Notes under the pieces: model-generated
The model's database searches: none
Told to the model about the DNA's origin: nothing
What the model saw: the letters and a program-made list of their open reading frames with translations, nothing else
Part shown: positions 1 through 7,302 of the stretch, one piece after another
Layout of the letters: every line of letters starts with the position of its first letter
How positions within the stretch are numbered: position 1 is the first letter of the stretch
Program-made: the position numbers and the translations under genes
DNA from: Oscillospiraceae bacterium
GTDB lineage: Bacteria; Bacillota; Clostridia; Oscillospirales; Oscillospiraceae
DNA: 8,590 nt
Assembly: GCA_017405545.1 (NCBI GenBank)
Contig: JAFRAF010000332.1
Location: 1-8,590 of the forward strand
Reading direction: 5' to 3'

Positions 1-2
1 GC

Positions 3-3000
3 ATAATCATGACAGTGTGCTGCCTGCTGATAACCGGCGCGCTGGCGGAGGACACCGACACTATAGAGGTAGAAAACGCTGTGCTGGCCTACACGCTGGA
101 CACAGATAATAAAACTGCCGAAGTCACTATACAGTCCGTCAGTGAGAGCGGCCCCGTGACTATCCCTGATGCGATAAAAGTCAATGGAGTCAGCTACAGC
201 GTTACCAGCGTCGGGATCAAGGGCTTTGCCGAAAACGTGAAATACGTATCACCCAGTACGGACTTTGAGGACGCACAGGAGATTGCAGGCAAAATCACAA
301 GTCTGACGGTGCCGAATACCGTCCGGGCAGTTCCCGGCAATCTGTTTGACTGGAGCCAGGAGCAGAGCGGAGTAAAACCTGACTGCATCAAGCTGAGCAG
401 CTTTACAATCTATCCCCCGGATACCGAGAATACGCTGGCCGCTATCCCGGCATTCATCAGCGGAAACTATAAAAGCGGCGCATATTACGCCGGGAAGTGC
501 CTTGTGAGGGTAGACCCAAACTTCACAGGCGACTTCACTGTCAAGAAAGGGACAATATGCATTCTTGCCTCGGCCTTTGAGGGCTGCAAAAACATCGGCA
601 AGGTCAGCATAGCCGACTCCGTGGAGTTCATAGGCACAAGGGCCTTTGCCAATAGCTCGGTGACGGAGGTCAACCTGCCCAAGGGCCTCATAGGACACAG
701 CAACTCGATCCCGGCCTTCACATTCTATGGCTGCGACAGGCTGAAAACCGTGAATATAGCCAAGGGACTTAGCCTGTCGAGTATAGGCTGGTGCGCCTTT
801 ATGAACTGCTCGGCTCTCAGCGCTTTTGACTTTGCCAATGTGGACTTTATAGAGGGCCTGGCCTTTGCCTGCGCCTTCGACCAAACGGCAGGGGTATCCA
901 TAACCCTGCGCCCGGAGCAGTTAAGCAACACGCTGGGGCAGTTTGCCGCATCCGGAGTCAAGAGCGTGACCTTCGGGGAAAACAAAAACAACGGCAACTA
1001 CCGCATTCCGACTGAGTGCTTCCGTGACTGTAAGAACCTCGAAACACTTGTGCTGGGAGAAGGTGTGAAAAACATTAACGCCTGTTGCTTTGATGGTTGC
1101 ACAGCTCTGACAGGGGATGTGCTGAAAGACAGCGCGGTTACCCATCTGGACTACCGTTGTCTGGCAAATACGGCCATCACAGAGATCACTATACCCGTGA
1201 CTGTCACAGGTATGGCCGGCGGCGTATTCGCGGACAACCCCAAGCTGGTCACCCTGAACTGGAAGGCGACTGAGTATAACGGCACGGGGGCGATGTTTGC
1301 CGTTCTCAACGACTGCACCTATTACTATAGAAACTACAAGACGGATACAAATGGATATTTGCCCGGCGACGATTACTGCAGAAAACCCAATAAGGATGGG
1401 CAAACCTTCATAGAAACCCTGAACCTTTATTGCGGTGCCAGATATACCAATTTCTTCTCGCAGCAGCCCTATCTGAAGACGGTGAACTTCAAATATGAGG
1501 TCACAGTACTTGGGGAAAGAATGTTCGAGTGGAGTCCATCCCTTACCACGGTCACCTTTGAGTCTCCCGAGAAGCTTGAGGTCATAAGTAATCTGGCTTT
1601 CGTTTTCTGTCCCGAGTTGCACAGCTTCCCCTTTGATGAGATGACGAGCCTGAAGTCAATAGGTAGCTACGCATTTCTGCTGAGCACCTCAGGCTTTAGC
1701 AAAGATTGGGTCAATTCCCTTACCGGAGAAAGGCGGGATTACGGCTTGGCGGGACCGCTGGATCTGAGCAATTGCACATCCCTTGAAAGTATCGGTCAGG
1801 ATAGCTTTTCGACCCAGTACAACATCACTTCTCTGGTAATCCCCGAAAGCGTAAAATCGGTGGGTTGGGGCAGCTACTATAGTACCGGCGCCTTTGTCTA
1901 TTGTCAGTCGCTGAAGGATGTGACGATCAACTGCCCCATCTCTGCCTTTATTCAAGGATTAAGTTATAACTTCTATTCCGGTCCCCCGGTCAATGACGTG
2001 ATAGAGACACTTAATATACCCAACGCGGGCGACAATATCCCGGGCAATTACTTTCTGAATTGTTTTACCGGACTTAAGGAAGTGACCCTGGGCGGTATGA
2101 CGGCTCTGCCCAATGGTGCATTTAACTACTGTGGCAGCCTTGAAACTCTCAATCTGCTTGATGTGACCGAAATAAGGTCCGGTAACTTTTACGGCGACAA
2201 TAATCTGAAGACCGTGAACGCTCCGAAGCTCAAGACACTGGGGAATAATGCCTTTGCCGATTGCAAAGGGTTAGAGCGGCTGGAGCTGCCCTCCCTTGAG
2301 ACTGTGGGCGACTGCGCCTTCGCGTACAGCGGACTGAAGCAGGTTGCCCTGCCAAAGGATGTGACTTACAGCACCCGCGTCTTTGTGGGCTGCGATAAGC
2401 TCGAGACAGTCATTATGGAGGAGGGTGTGACAGCTATTCCCGACTTCATGTTCACCGACTGTACGAATCTGAAAAACGTTTCCCTGCCCTTTACGCTTGA
2501 GAGCATAGGCTGGGGCGCCTTCAAGAACTGCCCCGCGATTGTGACCATGGACGTTCCCGCCTCTGTCACGACGATAGAGGACGACGCTTTCACGGGCAGC
2601 AAGGGTTCTGACTACAAGCTCAACGTCATCCTGCGGGGCAATCCGGAAATCAAAACATCTCACGCGGATTGCGGCATAGGCGAGGAGGAACTTCTGCCCA
2701 TACCGAAAAACTCAAGCGTCTACTATACGGCGGACAGCGCGAAGACAAAGGCGGAGTCCTATAATGCCTCATACGCAGAGAACACCCTTGCCGTTCTGCC
2801 ACTCAGCGATGATACAATGGCGCTGACCAACTCGGGAGCCCCCGAGAGAGTTGCCGCCGGCAGCGCCCTCGACCTGGAAAACTTCAAGGTCCTGCTGGGC
2901 GATACCGAGATTTCGGACTACACTCACGATTACGACAAAACCGATCTGACTCCGGGCAATCGCATCGTAAATGTTGCACTTAAAACAGCTGTCAATGCAA

Positions 3001-4202
3001 GCACCCTTGTAAAACAGTCTCTGTCGGCCGTGACCCTGAAGGGCGTATTGGTGACAGGCGACGCAAGCGCCATCGGCGACGGAACACCGATGGACCTCAC
3101 CACTTCCTTTGGTGTGGAGGTATTTATCCCGGTCGAGAGCGTGACAATCGAACCCGCGACATTGAGCGTCCCGGTCGGCGGCAGCGACACTCTGACCGCC
3201 ACAGTATCGCCCGAGAACGCTTCTTACCCGACCGTCACATGGACGAGCTCTGATGAGAGCGTCGCCACGGTGGACGAACACGGCGTGGTTACCGCGGTTG
3301 CCAAGGGCGAAGCGACCATCACCGCCGCCGCGGACGGAAAGAGCGCCGACTGTACCGTGACGGTCAAAGCCAAGTCCTCCGGGCATACACCGGCCGAGAC
3401 TGCCAATCCCGTTGAGATTCCCGAGGATGTGGAGAACGCCGCTGTGAGCGTTGAGCCCAAAACCGCCAATGAAGGAGAAACCGTCACCGTGACCGTTGAT
3501 CCCGAGGAAGGCTACAGCGTGGACGGGATCGTTGTCACCGACAAGGACGGCAACGAGATACCCGTCACCGACAACGGCGACGGCACTTACTCCTTCGTGA
3601 TGCCCGATTCCCCCGTGAGCGTCAAGCCGGTCATCAAGGCCGATACCGCCGCGCCCAAGTTTGTGGACGTACCCGAGGACGCCTGGTTCCATGACGCTGT
3701 GTACTGGGCGCTGGACAAGGGCGTCACAAAGGGCACCGACGATACCCACTTCTCGCCCAACGCCTCCTGCACACGCGCCCAGATGGTGACCTTCCTGTGG
3801 AGGGCTGCCGGACAGCCCGCCGTCGACGGTGTGGATAACCCCTTCGACGATGTGAAGAGCGGTGAGTACTACTACGACGCCGTCCTGTGGGCGGTTGACA
3901 AGGGCATCACCAAGGGCGTCAGCGCCACAGCCTTTGACCCGTCCGGAACCGTGACGCGGGCCCAGACGGTAACCTTCCTGTACAGGTACGAGCAGAGCAC
4001 GGGCGGCGGATTTGTGGATGCATGGGCATTCCAGCTGGAGTTCAGCGATGTGGGCGACGTGCCCGAGTGGGCTTTTGAGTCCTTCTGCTGGATGGTGATG
4101 AATAAGGTCATCGAGGGCAGCGGCGGCAAGCTCATGCCCAACGACGACTGCACCCGCGCCCAGATCGTCACCATGATGAACAGATACTTCGAGGGCGAGT
4201 AA
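3..4202 (+). CDS. BspA-like leucine-rich-repeat surface protein with Big_2 and three SLH domains (5' partial)
   Basis: This is a large exported cell-wall-associated protein, probably an adhesin or host/matrix-binding protein; the ligand is unknown. Numbering is from the ATG at 9. That ATG is probably not the true start: the frame stays open to the window edge, and IIMTVCCLLITGALA followed by ED reads as the end of a signal peptide whose Met lies upstream. Residues about 60-890 are irregular LRR_5 (BspA/Treponema pallidum type) repeats with the recurring pattern AF-x-x-C-x-x-L-x-x-V-x-(I/L)-P-x-x-(V/L)-x-x-I. A linker of about 150 residues follows. Next come a Big_2 Ig-like domain (about 1041-1121, with VTWTSSDESVATVDEHG), a beta domain resembling surface-protein repeats (about 1134-1211), and three SLH domains (about 1217-1270, 1277-1329, 1344-1397), each with a TRAQ version of the TRAE signature. 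SLH domains typically bind secondary cell-wall polymer. Ile codon use changes near the Big_2 boundary. The fold call is firm; the function is inferred. Confidence 0.93.
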   Translation: MIMTVCCLLITGALAEDTDTIEVENAVLAYTLDTDNKTAEVTIQSVSESGPVTIPDAIKVNGVSYSVTSVGIKGFAENVKYVSPSTDFEDAQEIAGKITSLTVPNTVRAVPGNLFDWSQEQSGVKPDCIKLSSFTIYPPDTENTLAAIPAFISGNYKSGAYYAGKCLVRVDPNFTGDFTVKKGTICILASAFEGCKNIGKVSIADSVEFIGTRAFANSSVTEVNLPKGLIGHSNSIPAFTFYGCDRLKTVNIAKGLSLSSIGWCAFMNCSALSAFDFANVDFIEGLAFACAFDQTAGVSITLRPEQLSNTLGQFAASGVKSVTFGENKNNGNYRIPTECFRDCKNLETLVLGEGVKNINACCFDGCTALTGDVLKDSAVTHLDYRCLANTAITEITIPVTVTGMAGGVFADNPKLVTLNWKATEYNGTGAMFAVLNDCTYYYRNYKTDTNGYLPGDDYCRKPNKDGQTFIETLNLYCGARYTNFFSQQPYLKTVNFKYEVTVLGERMFEWSPSLTTVTFESPEKLEVISNLAFVFCPELHSFPFDEMTSLKSIGSYAFLLSTSGFSKDWVNSLTGERRDYGLAGPLDLSNCTSLESIGQDSFSTQYNITSLVIPESVKSVGWGSYYSTGAFVYCQSLKDVTINCPISAFIQGLSYNFYSGPPVNDVIETLNIPNAGDNIPGNYFLNCFTGLKEVTLGGMTALPNGAFNYCGSLETLNLLDVTEIRSGNFYGDNNLKTVNAPKLKTLGNNAFADCKGLERLELPSLETVGDCAFAYSGLKQVALPKDVTYSTRVFVGCDKLETVIMEEGVTAIPDFMFTDCTNLKNVSLPFTLESIGWGAFKNCPAIVTMDVPASVTTIEDDAFTGSKGSDYKLNVILRGNPEIKTSHADCGIGEEELLPIPKNSSVYYTADSAKTKAESYNASYAENTLAVLPLSDDTMALTNSGAPERVAAGSALDLENFKVLLGDTEISDYTHDYDKTDLTPGNRIVNVALKTAVNASTLVKQSLSAVTLKGVLVTGDASAIGDGTPMDLTTSFGVEVFIPVESVTIEPATLSVPVGGSDTLTATVSPENASYPTVTWTSSDESVATVDEHGVVTAVAKGEATITAAADGKSADCTVTVKAKSSGHTPAETANPVEIPEDVENAAVSVEPKTANEGETVTVTVDPEEGYSVDGIVVTDKDGNEIPVTDNGDGTYSFVMPDSPVSVKPVIKADTAAPKFVDVPEDAWFHDAVYWALDKGVTKGTDDTHFSPNASCTRAQMVTFLWRAAGQPAVDGVDNPFDDVKSGEYYYDAVLWAVDKGITKGVSATAFDPSGTVTRAQTVTFLYRYEQSTGGGFVDAWAFQLEFSDVGDVPEWAFESFCWMVMNKVIEGSGGKLMPNDDCTRAQIVTMMNRYFEGE

Positions 4203-4277
4203 GGCCGGAGTGCCGACGGGAAGGATACGGATAAAGCCGACTCCGCGCCTTTCGAGCAGACAAAGCAGACATAATAA

Positions 4278-4327
4278 GCGCCCCGCTTCCGTACACTTTC
4301 GGAAGCGGGGCGCAGCGTTATTTTTTT
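4278..4327 (+). terminator. Rho-independent terminator after the LRR/SLH gene
   Basis: A perfect 14-bp GC-rich stem (4278-4291 with 4300-4313) closes an 8-nt loop (tacacttt). After a 4-nt spacer comes a T-rich tract ending in seven Ts (4318-4327). It lies 75 bp after the stop codon and should separate the surface-protein transcript from the downstream phosphatase unit. There is no matching T tract on the minus-strand side. Confidence 0.9.
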
Positions 4328-4368
4328 GCCTGAGTTGGGGGAAGATTCAGGCATATAGAGGAAAAACA

Positions 4369-4398
4369 CTGTACTTTTTGCCCGGGATGGGTTACAAT
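4369..4398 (+). promoter_or_regulatory. Candidate promoter for the phosphatase operon
   Basis: TACAAT at 4393-4398 matches the -10 consensus TATAAT in five of six positions and lies 28 bp before the chosen start at 4427. The best-spaced upstream hexamers (around 4369-4375, ctgtac/tgtact) match TTGACA poorly, so the -35 assignment is weak. A promoter is expected here because a strong terminator lies just upstream at 4278-4327. Confidence 0.35.
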
Positions 4399-4413
4399 GT
4401 CGGTAATCCCGAA

Positions 4414-4419
4414 AAGGAG
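4414..4419 (+). promoter_or_regulatory. Ribosome binding site fixing the phosphatase start at 4427
   Basis: AAGGAG sits 7 nt before the ATG at 4427. The longer in-frame start at 4397 has no such site, overlaps the putative -10 box, and would put ten polar residues ahead of a normal lipoprotein signal peptide. The 4427 start is therefore preferred. Confidence 0.8.
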
Positions 4420-4426
4420 AACCGTT

Positions 4427-5554
4427 ATGAAAAAGAGAGTTATCGCGCCGCTGGCCGCGGCTGTCCTTTTTGTGTTTCTGCTCTCCTGCTGCGGCAAAAG
4501 CGGCGGTGAGATCACCACCGGACAGATTGGGGTCATCAAAGACGAGGAATTCGGCCACATATATATAGATAAGACCATAGACGAGTTCAACGGCCTGGGC
4601 TTTGTCCCGGGTGACAGTGTGGACATAGCCTTCGATAACGGAATGTCCTTTGAGGACATCCCGTACTATACGGGCTACTACGTCCCAGTAGGGGAGCTCC
4701 TTGTCTGCGCGTATCCCGGCTATCCCCATGTGGTCATCGCGAGGAACTACGGCGATTCCGTCTGGGAGGAGTTTGAGCTCACAGAGGGTGCCACAGTGAC
4801 GGTCACTCTGAACGAGGCGGGCAGGTATCTGGATGAGCAGGAGCTGTTCGCCATGGAGTATTCGGACAACAGGGCGGACTATGATTCGGACGAAATCTTC
4901 GCCAACTTCCGGGAGCTTAAGGGCGGCCGGCTGAAGGATGGGCTGATCTACCGCTCCGCTTCCCCCTGCGACAACCAGCACGGCCGCGCCGAATACGCAG
5001 ATAAGCTGGCGGAGGAGGCGGGCATAAGATTTGTCCTGAACCTGTCGGACAACGAGACGAAGTACGCGTCCTATGTCGAGGCCGGGGACCATGACCTGGA
5101 GTACTATGATTCCCTTAACGGGGAGGGCAATGTCATGTTCCTTGCCATGACGGCCAACTACCGCTCCGAGGCGTTTGCGAAAAGCCTGGCCGACGGTGTA
5201 TTCACCATGACGGTCCACGACGGGCCCTGCCTGATACACTGCGTGGAGGGCAAGGACAGAACGGGCTTTGCCTGTGCCCTGCTTCTGGCGCTGGCCGACG
5301 CGAGCTTCGATGAGATCGTCGACGACTATATGGCGAGCTTTGAGAACTATTACGGCTTGAATCTGGATAACGACCCCGACAAGTTCGAGGCCGTCGAGGG
5401 CAACGTGAACGACTTCTTCTGCTGCATGTGCGGCGTTGAGGCGGATACGCCTGTTGACACACTGGATTTAAAGAAGGGCGCCGAGGACTATCTCCGTACA
5501 GGCGGCCTGGGAGATGAACAGATTTTCCTGATAGAGGATTATTTAACACAATAA
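4427..5554 (+). CDS. Lipoprotein tyrosine/dual-specificity phosphatase (MptpB-like, Y_phosphatase3 type) with N-terminal SAM-HAT-C-like domain
   Basis: Predicted membrane-anchored extracytoplasmic phosphatase of 375 aa. Residues 1-20 form a lipoprotein signal peptide (MKKR, then a hydrophobic core) ending at LLSC, so Cys21 is the likely lipidated residue; Cys22 follows it. The catalytic P-loop is His271-Cys272-Val-Glu-Gly-Lys276-Asp277-Arg278-Thr-Gly, a CX5R motif with the Lys-Asp pair typical of MptpB-type phosphatases, which are known to act on phosphotyrosine and often on phosphoinositides. Upstream elements also fit this family: GLIYRSASP, and GIRFVLNLSDNETKY around residue 200. Residues about 42-135 (GDSVDIAF, then VPVGELLVCAYPGYPHVVIA, then a turn and TEGATVTVTL) resemble the C-terminal beta domain of SAM-hydroxide adenosyltransferases (DUF62 family). 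This domain call is pattern-based and less certain. The gene is followed 16 bp later by a second exported protein, suggesting an operon. The substrate is unknown. Confidence 0.88.
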   Translation: MKKRVIAPLAAAVLFVFLLSCCGKSGGEITTGQIGVIKDEEFGHIYIDKTIDEFNGLGFVPGDSVDIAFDNGMSFEDIPYYTGYYVPVGELLVCAYPGYPHVVIARNYGDSVWEEFELTEGATVTVTLNEAGRYLDEQELFAMEYSDNRADYDSDEIFANFRELKGGRLKDGLIYRSASPCDNQHGRAEYADKLAEEAGIRFVLNLSDNETKYASYVEAGDHDLEYYDSLNGEGNVMFLAMTANYRSEAFAKSLADGVFTMTVHDGPCLIHCVEGKDRTGFACALLLALADASFDEIVDDYMASFENYYGLNLDNDPDKFEAVEGNVNDFFCCMCGVEADTPVDTLDLKKGAEDYLRTGGLGDEQIFLIEDYLTQ

Positions 5555-5570
5555 TAAGGAGGAACACGGA

Positions 5571-6536
5571 ATGAAAAAACGCATACTCTCCCTTATGCTG
5601 GCGGCCATGCTGCTGCTGGCGATCCTGCCGGGAACGGCCCTCGCCGCACCCGATATCAATGTCACCGTAAACGGCAAGACCGTCCAGTGGACGGACGCGA
5701 GACCCTTCATCGATAAGAACAGCCGCACCATGGTGCCCCTTCGCGCCGTGGGCGAGGCCCTGGGCCTGAAGGTGGACTGGAACGACGCGGCCAAGGAGGC
5801 GATTTTCACCAACGGAAGCAAGACCATCTATTTCCCCATCAACTGCTCATACTACATGACGCAGAACGGCGGCAGGGTCACGATGGACACGGCGGCGGTG
5901 ATAGTCAACAGCCGCACCTATGCGCCGATACGCTATCTGGCGGAGTATTTCGGCTTTACGGTTAGCTGGGACGACTCCACGAAGACCGTGGGCATCAAGG
6001 GCTCGGCCTCCGCGCCCAGATGGGTGCTGGTGGACTCGTCCGCTCAGAAGGCAGACGACACCAACAATCAATATTACAATATTACCGTGACCTATGAGGG
6101 CGTAAAGAACGGCATGGTGCAGTTCAAGCGCTCGGGCGGCTATTACCAGGATCCGAAGAACTATGCCCGCTGCGACGCTTATTTTGAGTGCCAGCAGCCC
6201 CCTTCTACCCTCACCCCCGGCCAGGCCCTGACGCTGGAGATGCGCTTTAAGGTCGAAAACTATGAGTTTGCCAGCAGCAGCGGAAGTCAGAGCGGTATAA
6301 TGCTTGGCGCTAATTGGATATACGGCTTCGGCGGCAGTTATTTTACGAATGCGCAGGGTGAAAAGTATTTCAACACAGCTAATACCGGCGCGGGCGCCAC
6401 CTCCGGGAACATAGAGAAATCGGATACCTTTACCTGGACTGTGAGCAACAGCACAAGTATAGGCGCCAGATATGATATAAAGTTCTGCAGCAACAGCTGC
6501 GGAACCTATACCTGGACCTATGAATTACAGCAGTAA
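5571..6536 (+). CDS. Secreted copper-amine-oxidase-N-domain protein with an unrecognised C-terminal half
   Basis: Exported protein of 321 aa. Residues 1-25 form a classic signal peptide (MKKR, then a long Leu/Ala core) ending at ALA before A26-P27. Residues about 29-142 are a Cu_amine_oxidN1-type domain in two halves, recognised by TMVPLRAVGEALGLKVDW and then TYAPIRYLAEYFGFTVSW. Such domains are common on exported Firmicutes proteins as stalk or wall-binding modules and do not imply amine oxidase activity. Residues about 147-321 are rich in Tyr, Thr and Trp, look like a beta-sandwich, and match no family I recognise. They contain four cysteines (201, 207, 306, 310) that could form disulfides. 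An AAGGAGG ribosome site (5556-5562) lies 8 nt before the ATG. The 16-bp gap to the phosphatase gene suggests co-transcription and a shared surface role. Confidence 0.87.
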   Translation: MKKRILSLMLAAMLLLAILPGTALAAPDINVTVNGKTVQWTDARPFIDKNSRTMVPLRAVGEALGLKVDWNDAAKEAIFTNGSKTIYFPINCSYYMTQNGGRVTMDTAAVIVNSRTYAPIRYLAEYFGFTVSWDDSTKTVGIKGSASAPRWVLVDSSAQKADDTNNQYYNITVTYEGVKNGMVQFKRSGGYYQDPKNYARCDAYFECQQPPSTLTPGQALTLEMRFKVENYEFASSSGSQSGIMLGANWIYGFGGSYFTNAQGEKYFNTANTGAGATSGNIEKSDTFTWTVSNSTSIGARYDIKFCSNSCGTYTWTYELQQ

Positions 6537-6539
6537 ATG

Positions 6540-6581
6540 AAAAAACAGAGCTGTCCTATTTACCTCGAAACCGGACAGCTC
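6540..6581 (-). terminator. Candidate intrinsic terminator reading on the minus strand
   Basis: A 9-bp perfect stem (6548-6556 with 6573-6581, arms gagctgtcc/ggacagctc) has a 16-nt loop that can pair further (ttt/aaa). Read on the minus strand it is followed after 2 nt by six Ts (complement of 6540-6545). On the plus strand no T tract follows, so it is a poor terminator for the gene ending at 6536. No minus-strand gene is visible just to the right, so its role is unclear: it may block antisense transcription or act as an mRNA 3'-end stabilising hairpin. Confidence 0.5.
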
Positions 6582-6601
6582 CAGGCTGCGCCCGGCGGTA
6601 T

Positions 6602-6630
6602 TTGACAGACAGCGCCATATGTGCTATGAA
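6602..6630 (+). promoter_or_regulatory. Sigma-A-type promoter with extended -10 for the small basic protein
   Basis: A perfect TTGACA at 6602-6607, a 17-bp spacer, and TATGAA at 6625-6630 preceded by TGC (extended -10, 6622-6624). It lies 42 bp before the ATG at 6672, in a 135-bp gap after the previous gene, and would drive the 68-aa and 97-aa genes together. Confidence 0.65.
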
Positions 6631-6671
6631 AGGCCGCCATGGGATAATGATAATATGAAAGGAGCTCCGAC

Positions 6672-6878
6672 ATGAAGAAAATCACGGAAACCGACAAGCT
6701 CTCCAAGAAGAAAAAGAGGGAGGTATTTGCCAAGCGCCGGGGCGATTGGCAGGGCCTCAATCCCGTCACCCGGGTGTCCAAAAACGGCAAGGCGTATGAC
6801 AGGAAAAAGCAGGAAAAGCCGGAGAAGGACGCCTATGACGAAGCTGTCTCCCAATACGGGGGCAGCGGAAGGAGATAG
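6672..6878 (+). CDS. Small highly basic hypothetical protein (68 aa)
   Basis: I do not recognise a named family with certainty. The 68-aa product is strongly Lys/Arg-rich (LSKKKKREVFAKRRGDWQG near the start), with a central NPVTRVSKNGKAYDRKK segment and a more acidic then Gly-rich tail. It has no signal peptide and no membrane segment, so it is probably cytoplasmic; the charge would suit nucleic-acid or ribosome contact, but that is inference. The gene is well supported despite its size: AAAGGAG at 6658-6664 sits 7 nt before the ATG, and a strong promoter lies at 6602-6630. It is followed 101 bp later by the FakA-linker-like gene with no terminator between them, so they may share a transcript. 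My impression is that similar small 'NPVTR' proteins occur in other Clostridia; this is unchecked. Confidence 0.72.
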   Translation: MKKITETDKLSKKKKREVFAKRRGDWQGLNPVTRVSKNGKAYDRKKQEKPEKDAYDEAVSQYGGSGRR

Positions 6879-6969
6879 GGCCGCAAATGTGCCCGGCGTT
6901 TGACGGGCGGAAGCGGCTCTAAAGTCCCCTTGACATTCAGGCGCGTCAGCGGCGCGCGGCGATTACCGT

Positions 6970-6975
6970 AGGAGG
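6970..6975 (+). promoter_or_regulatory. Strong but closely spaced ribosome binding site
   Basis: A full AGGAGG lies only 4 nt before the ATG at 6980, shorter than the 6-8 nt seen for the other genes here. No alternative start further downstream would preserve the FakA-linker-like N-terminal strand, so the ATG is kept. Confidence 0.6.
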
Positions 6976-6979
6976 TCAG

Positions 6980-7273
6980 ATGGATACAATCAACAGCATA
7001 GCTGCGGAAGAGGATCAGTTTGCTTACCGCTTTGACACCCAGCTTCTCATCGACCGCAGGGACAGGGATCTGGACGAGGACGAGATATCCGATTACATCA
7101 GCAGCCATTTTGAGGGGAACTCCCTCATCGCTGTGGGCAGCGAGGAGCTTGTGAAGATACATTTCCACACGAATGAGCCCTGGAAGCTGCTGGAATACTG
7201 CAACTCGGTGGGCGAGATATACGACATCGTCGTGGAGGATATGATACGCCAGTCGGCGGGGCTGCAGGGTTAG
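6980..7273 (+). CDS. Stand-alone FakA linker/middle-domain-like protein ('kinase to dihydroxyacetone kinase' type)
   Basis: The 97-aa protein resembles only the central domain of fatty acid kinase FakA, which in the full enzyme lies between the N-terminal DhaL/DAK2 kinase domain and the C-terminal FakB-like domain. Key stretches are FAYRFDTQLLI (residues 14-24), an acidic segment with EISDYISSHFEGNSLIAVGS, and IHFHTNEPWKLLEYCNSVGE then IVVEDMIRQ. In Staphylococcus aureus FakA this domain carries the dimer interface and the essential Cys240, His282 and His284. Here His61 and His63 fit the two histidines, but the Cys position seems to be Asp19. There is no kinase domain, so no phosphotransfer by itself is expected. 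The start is set by AGGAGG at 6970-6975, only 4 nt from the ATG; the frame upstream is closed by a stop at 6920. It could be a regulator or partner of a separate DhaL protein, or an evolved remnant. Confidence 0.78.
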   Translation: MDTINSIAAEEDQFAYRFDTQLLIDRRDRDLDEDEISDYISSHFEGNSLIAVGSEELVKIHFHTNEPWKLLEYCNSVGEIYDIVVEDMIRQSAGLQG

Positions 7274-7302
7274 CTTTGCAGCGCGAAAACTGAACAGACG
7301 GC

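Noticed and set aside
2769..3749. Minus-strand open frame of 326 codons opposite the Big_2/SLH region
   Set aside because: This is a mirror frame of GC-rich coding sequence. Its protein is Gly/His/Val-rich low-complexity text with no domain, and the plus-strand domains are clear.
4206..4245. Inverted repeat cggagt/actccg after the SLH gene stop
   Set aside because: The arms are only 6 bp around a 28-nt loop with no T tract; the real terminator follows at 4278.
4210..4509. Plus-strand 99-codon frame between the SLH gene and the phosphatase
   Set aside because: It runs through the terminator and into the phosphatase signal peptide in another frame, and its product has no recognisable features.
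3872..5239. Long minus-strand open frame (455 codons)
   Set aside because: It spans the end of the SLH gene, a strong terminator and most of the phosphatase gene. It has no family motifs, and both plus-strand genes over it are unmistakable.
5202..5567. Minus-strand Arg/Ser-rich 121-codon frame
   Set aside because: Its Arg-rich composition is the antisense of the acidic phosphatase C-terminus. No motif or supporting context was seen.
6930..6958. Second TTGACA (6930-6935) as a promoter for the FakA-linker-like gene
   Set aside because: At 16-18 bp spacing the -10 region is all G and C (cgcgcg), so a promoter is unlikely.
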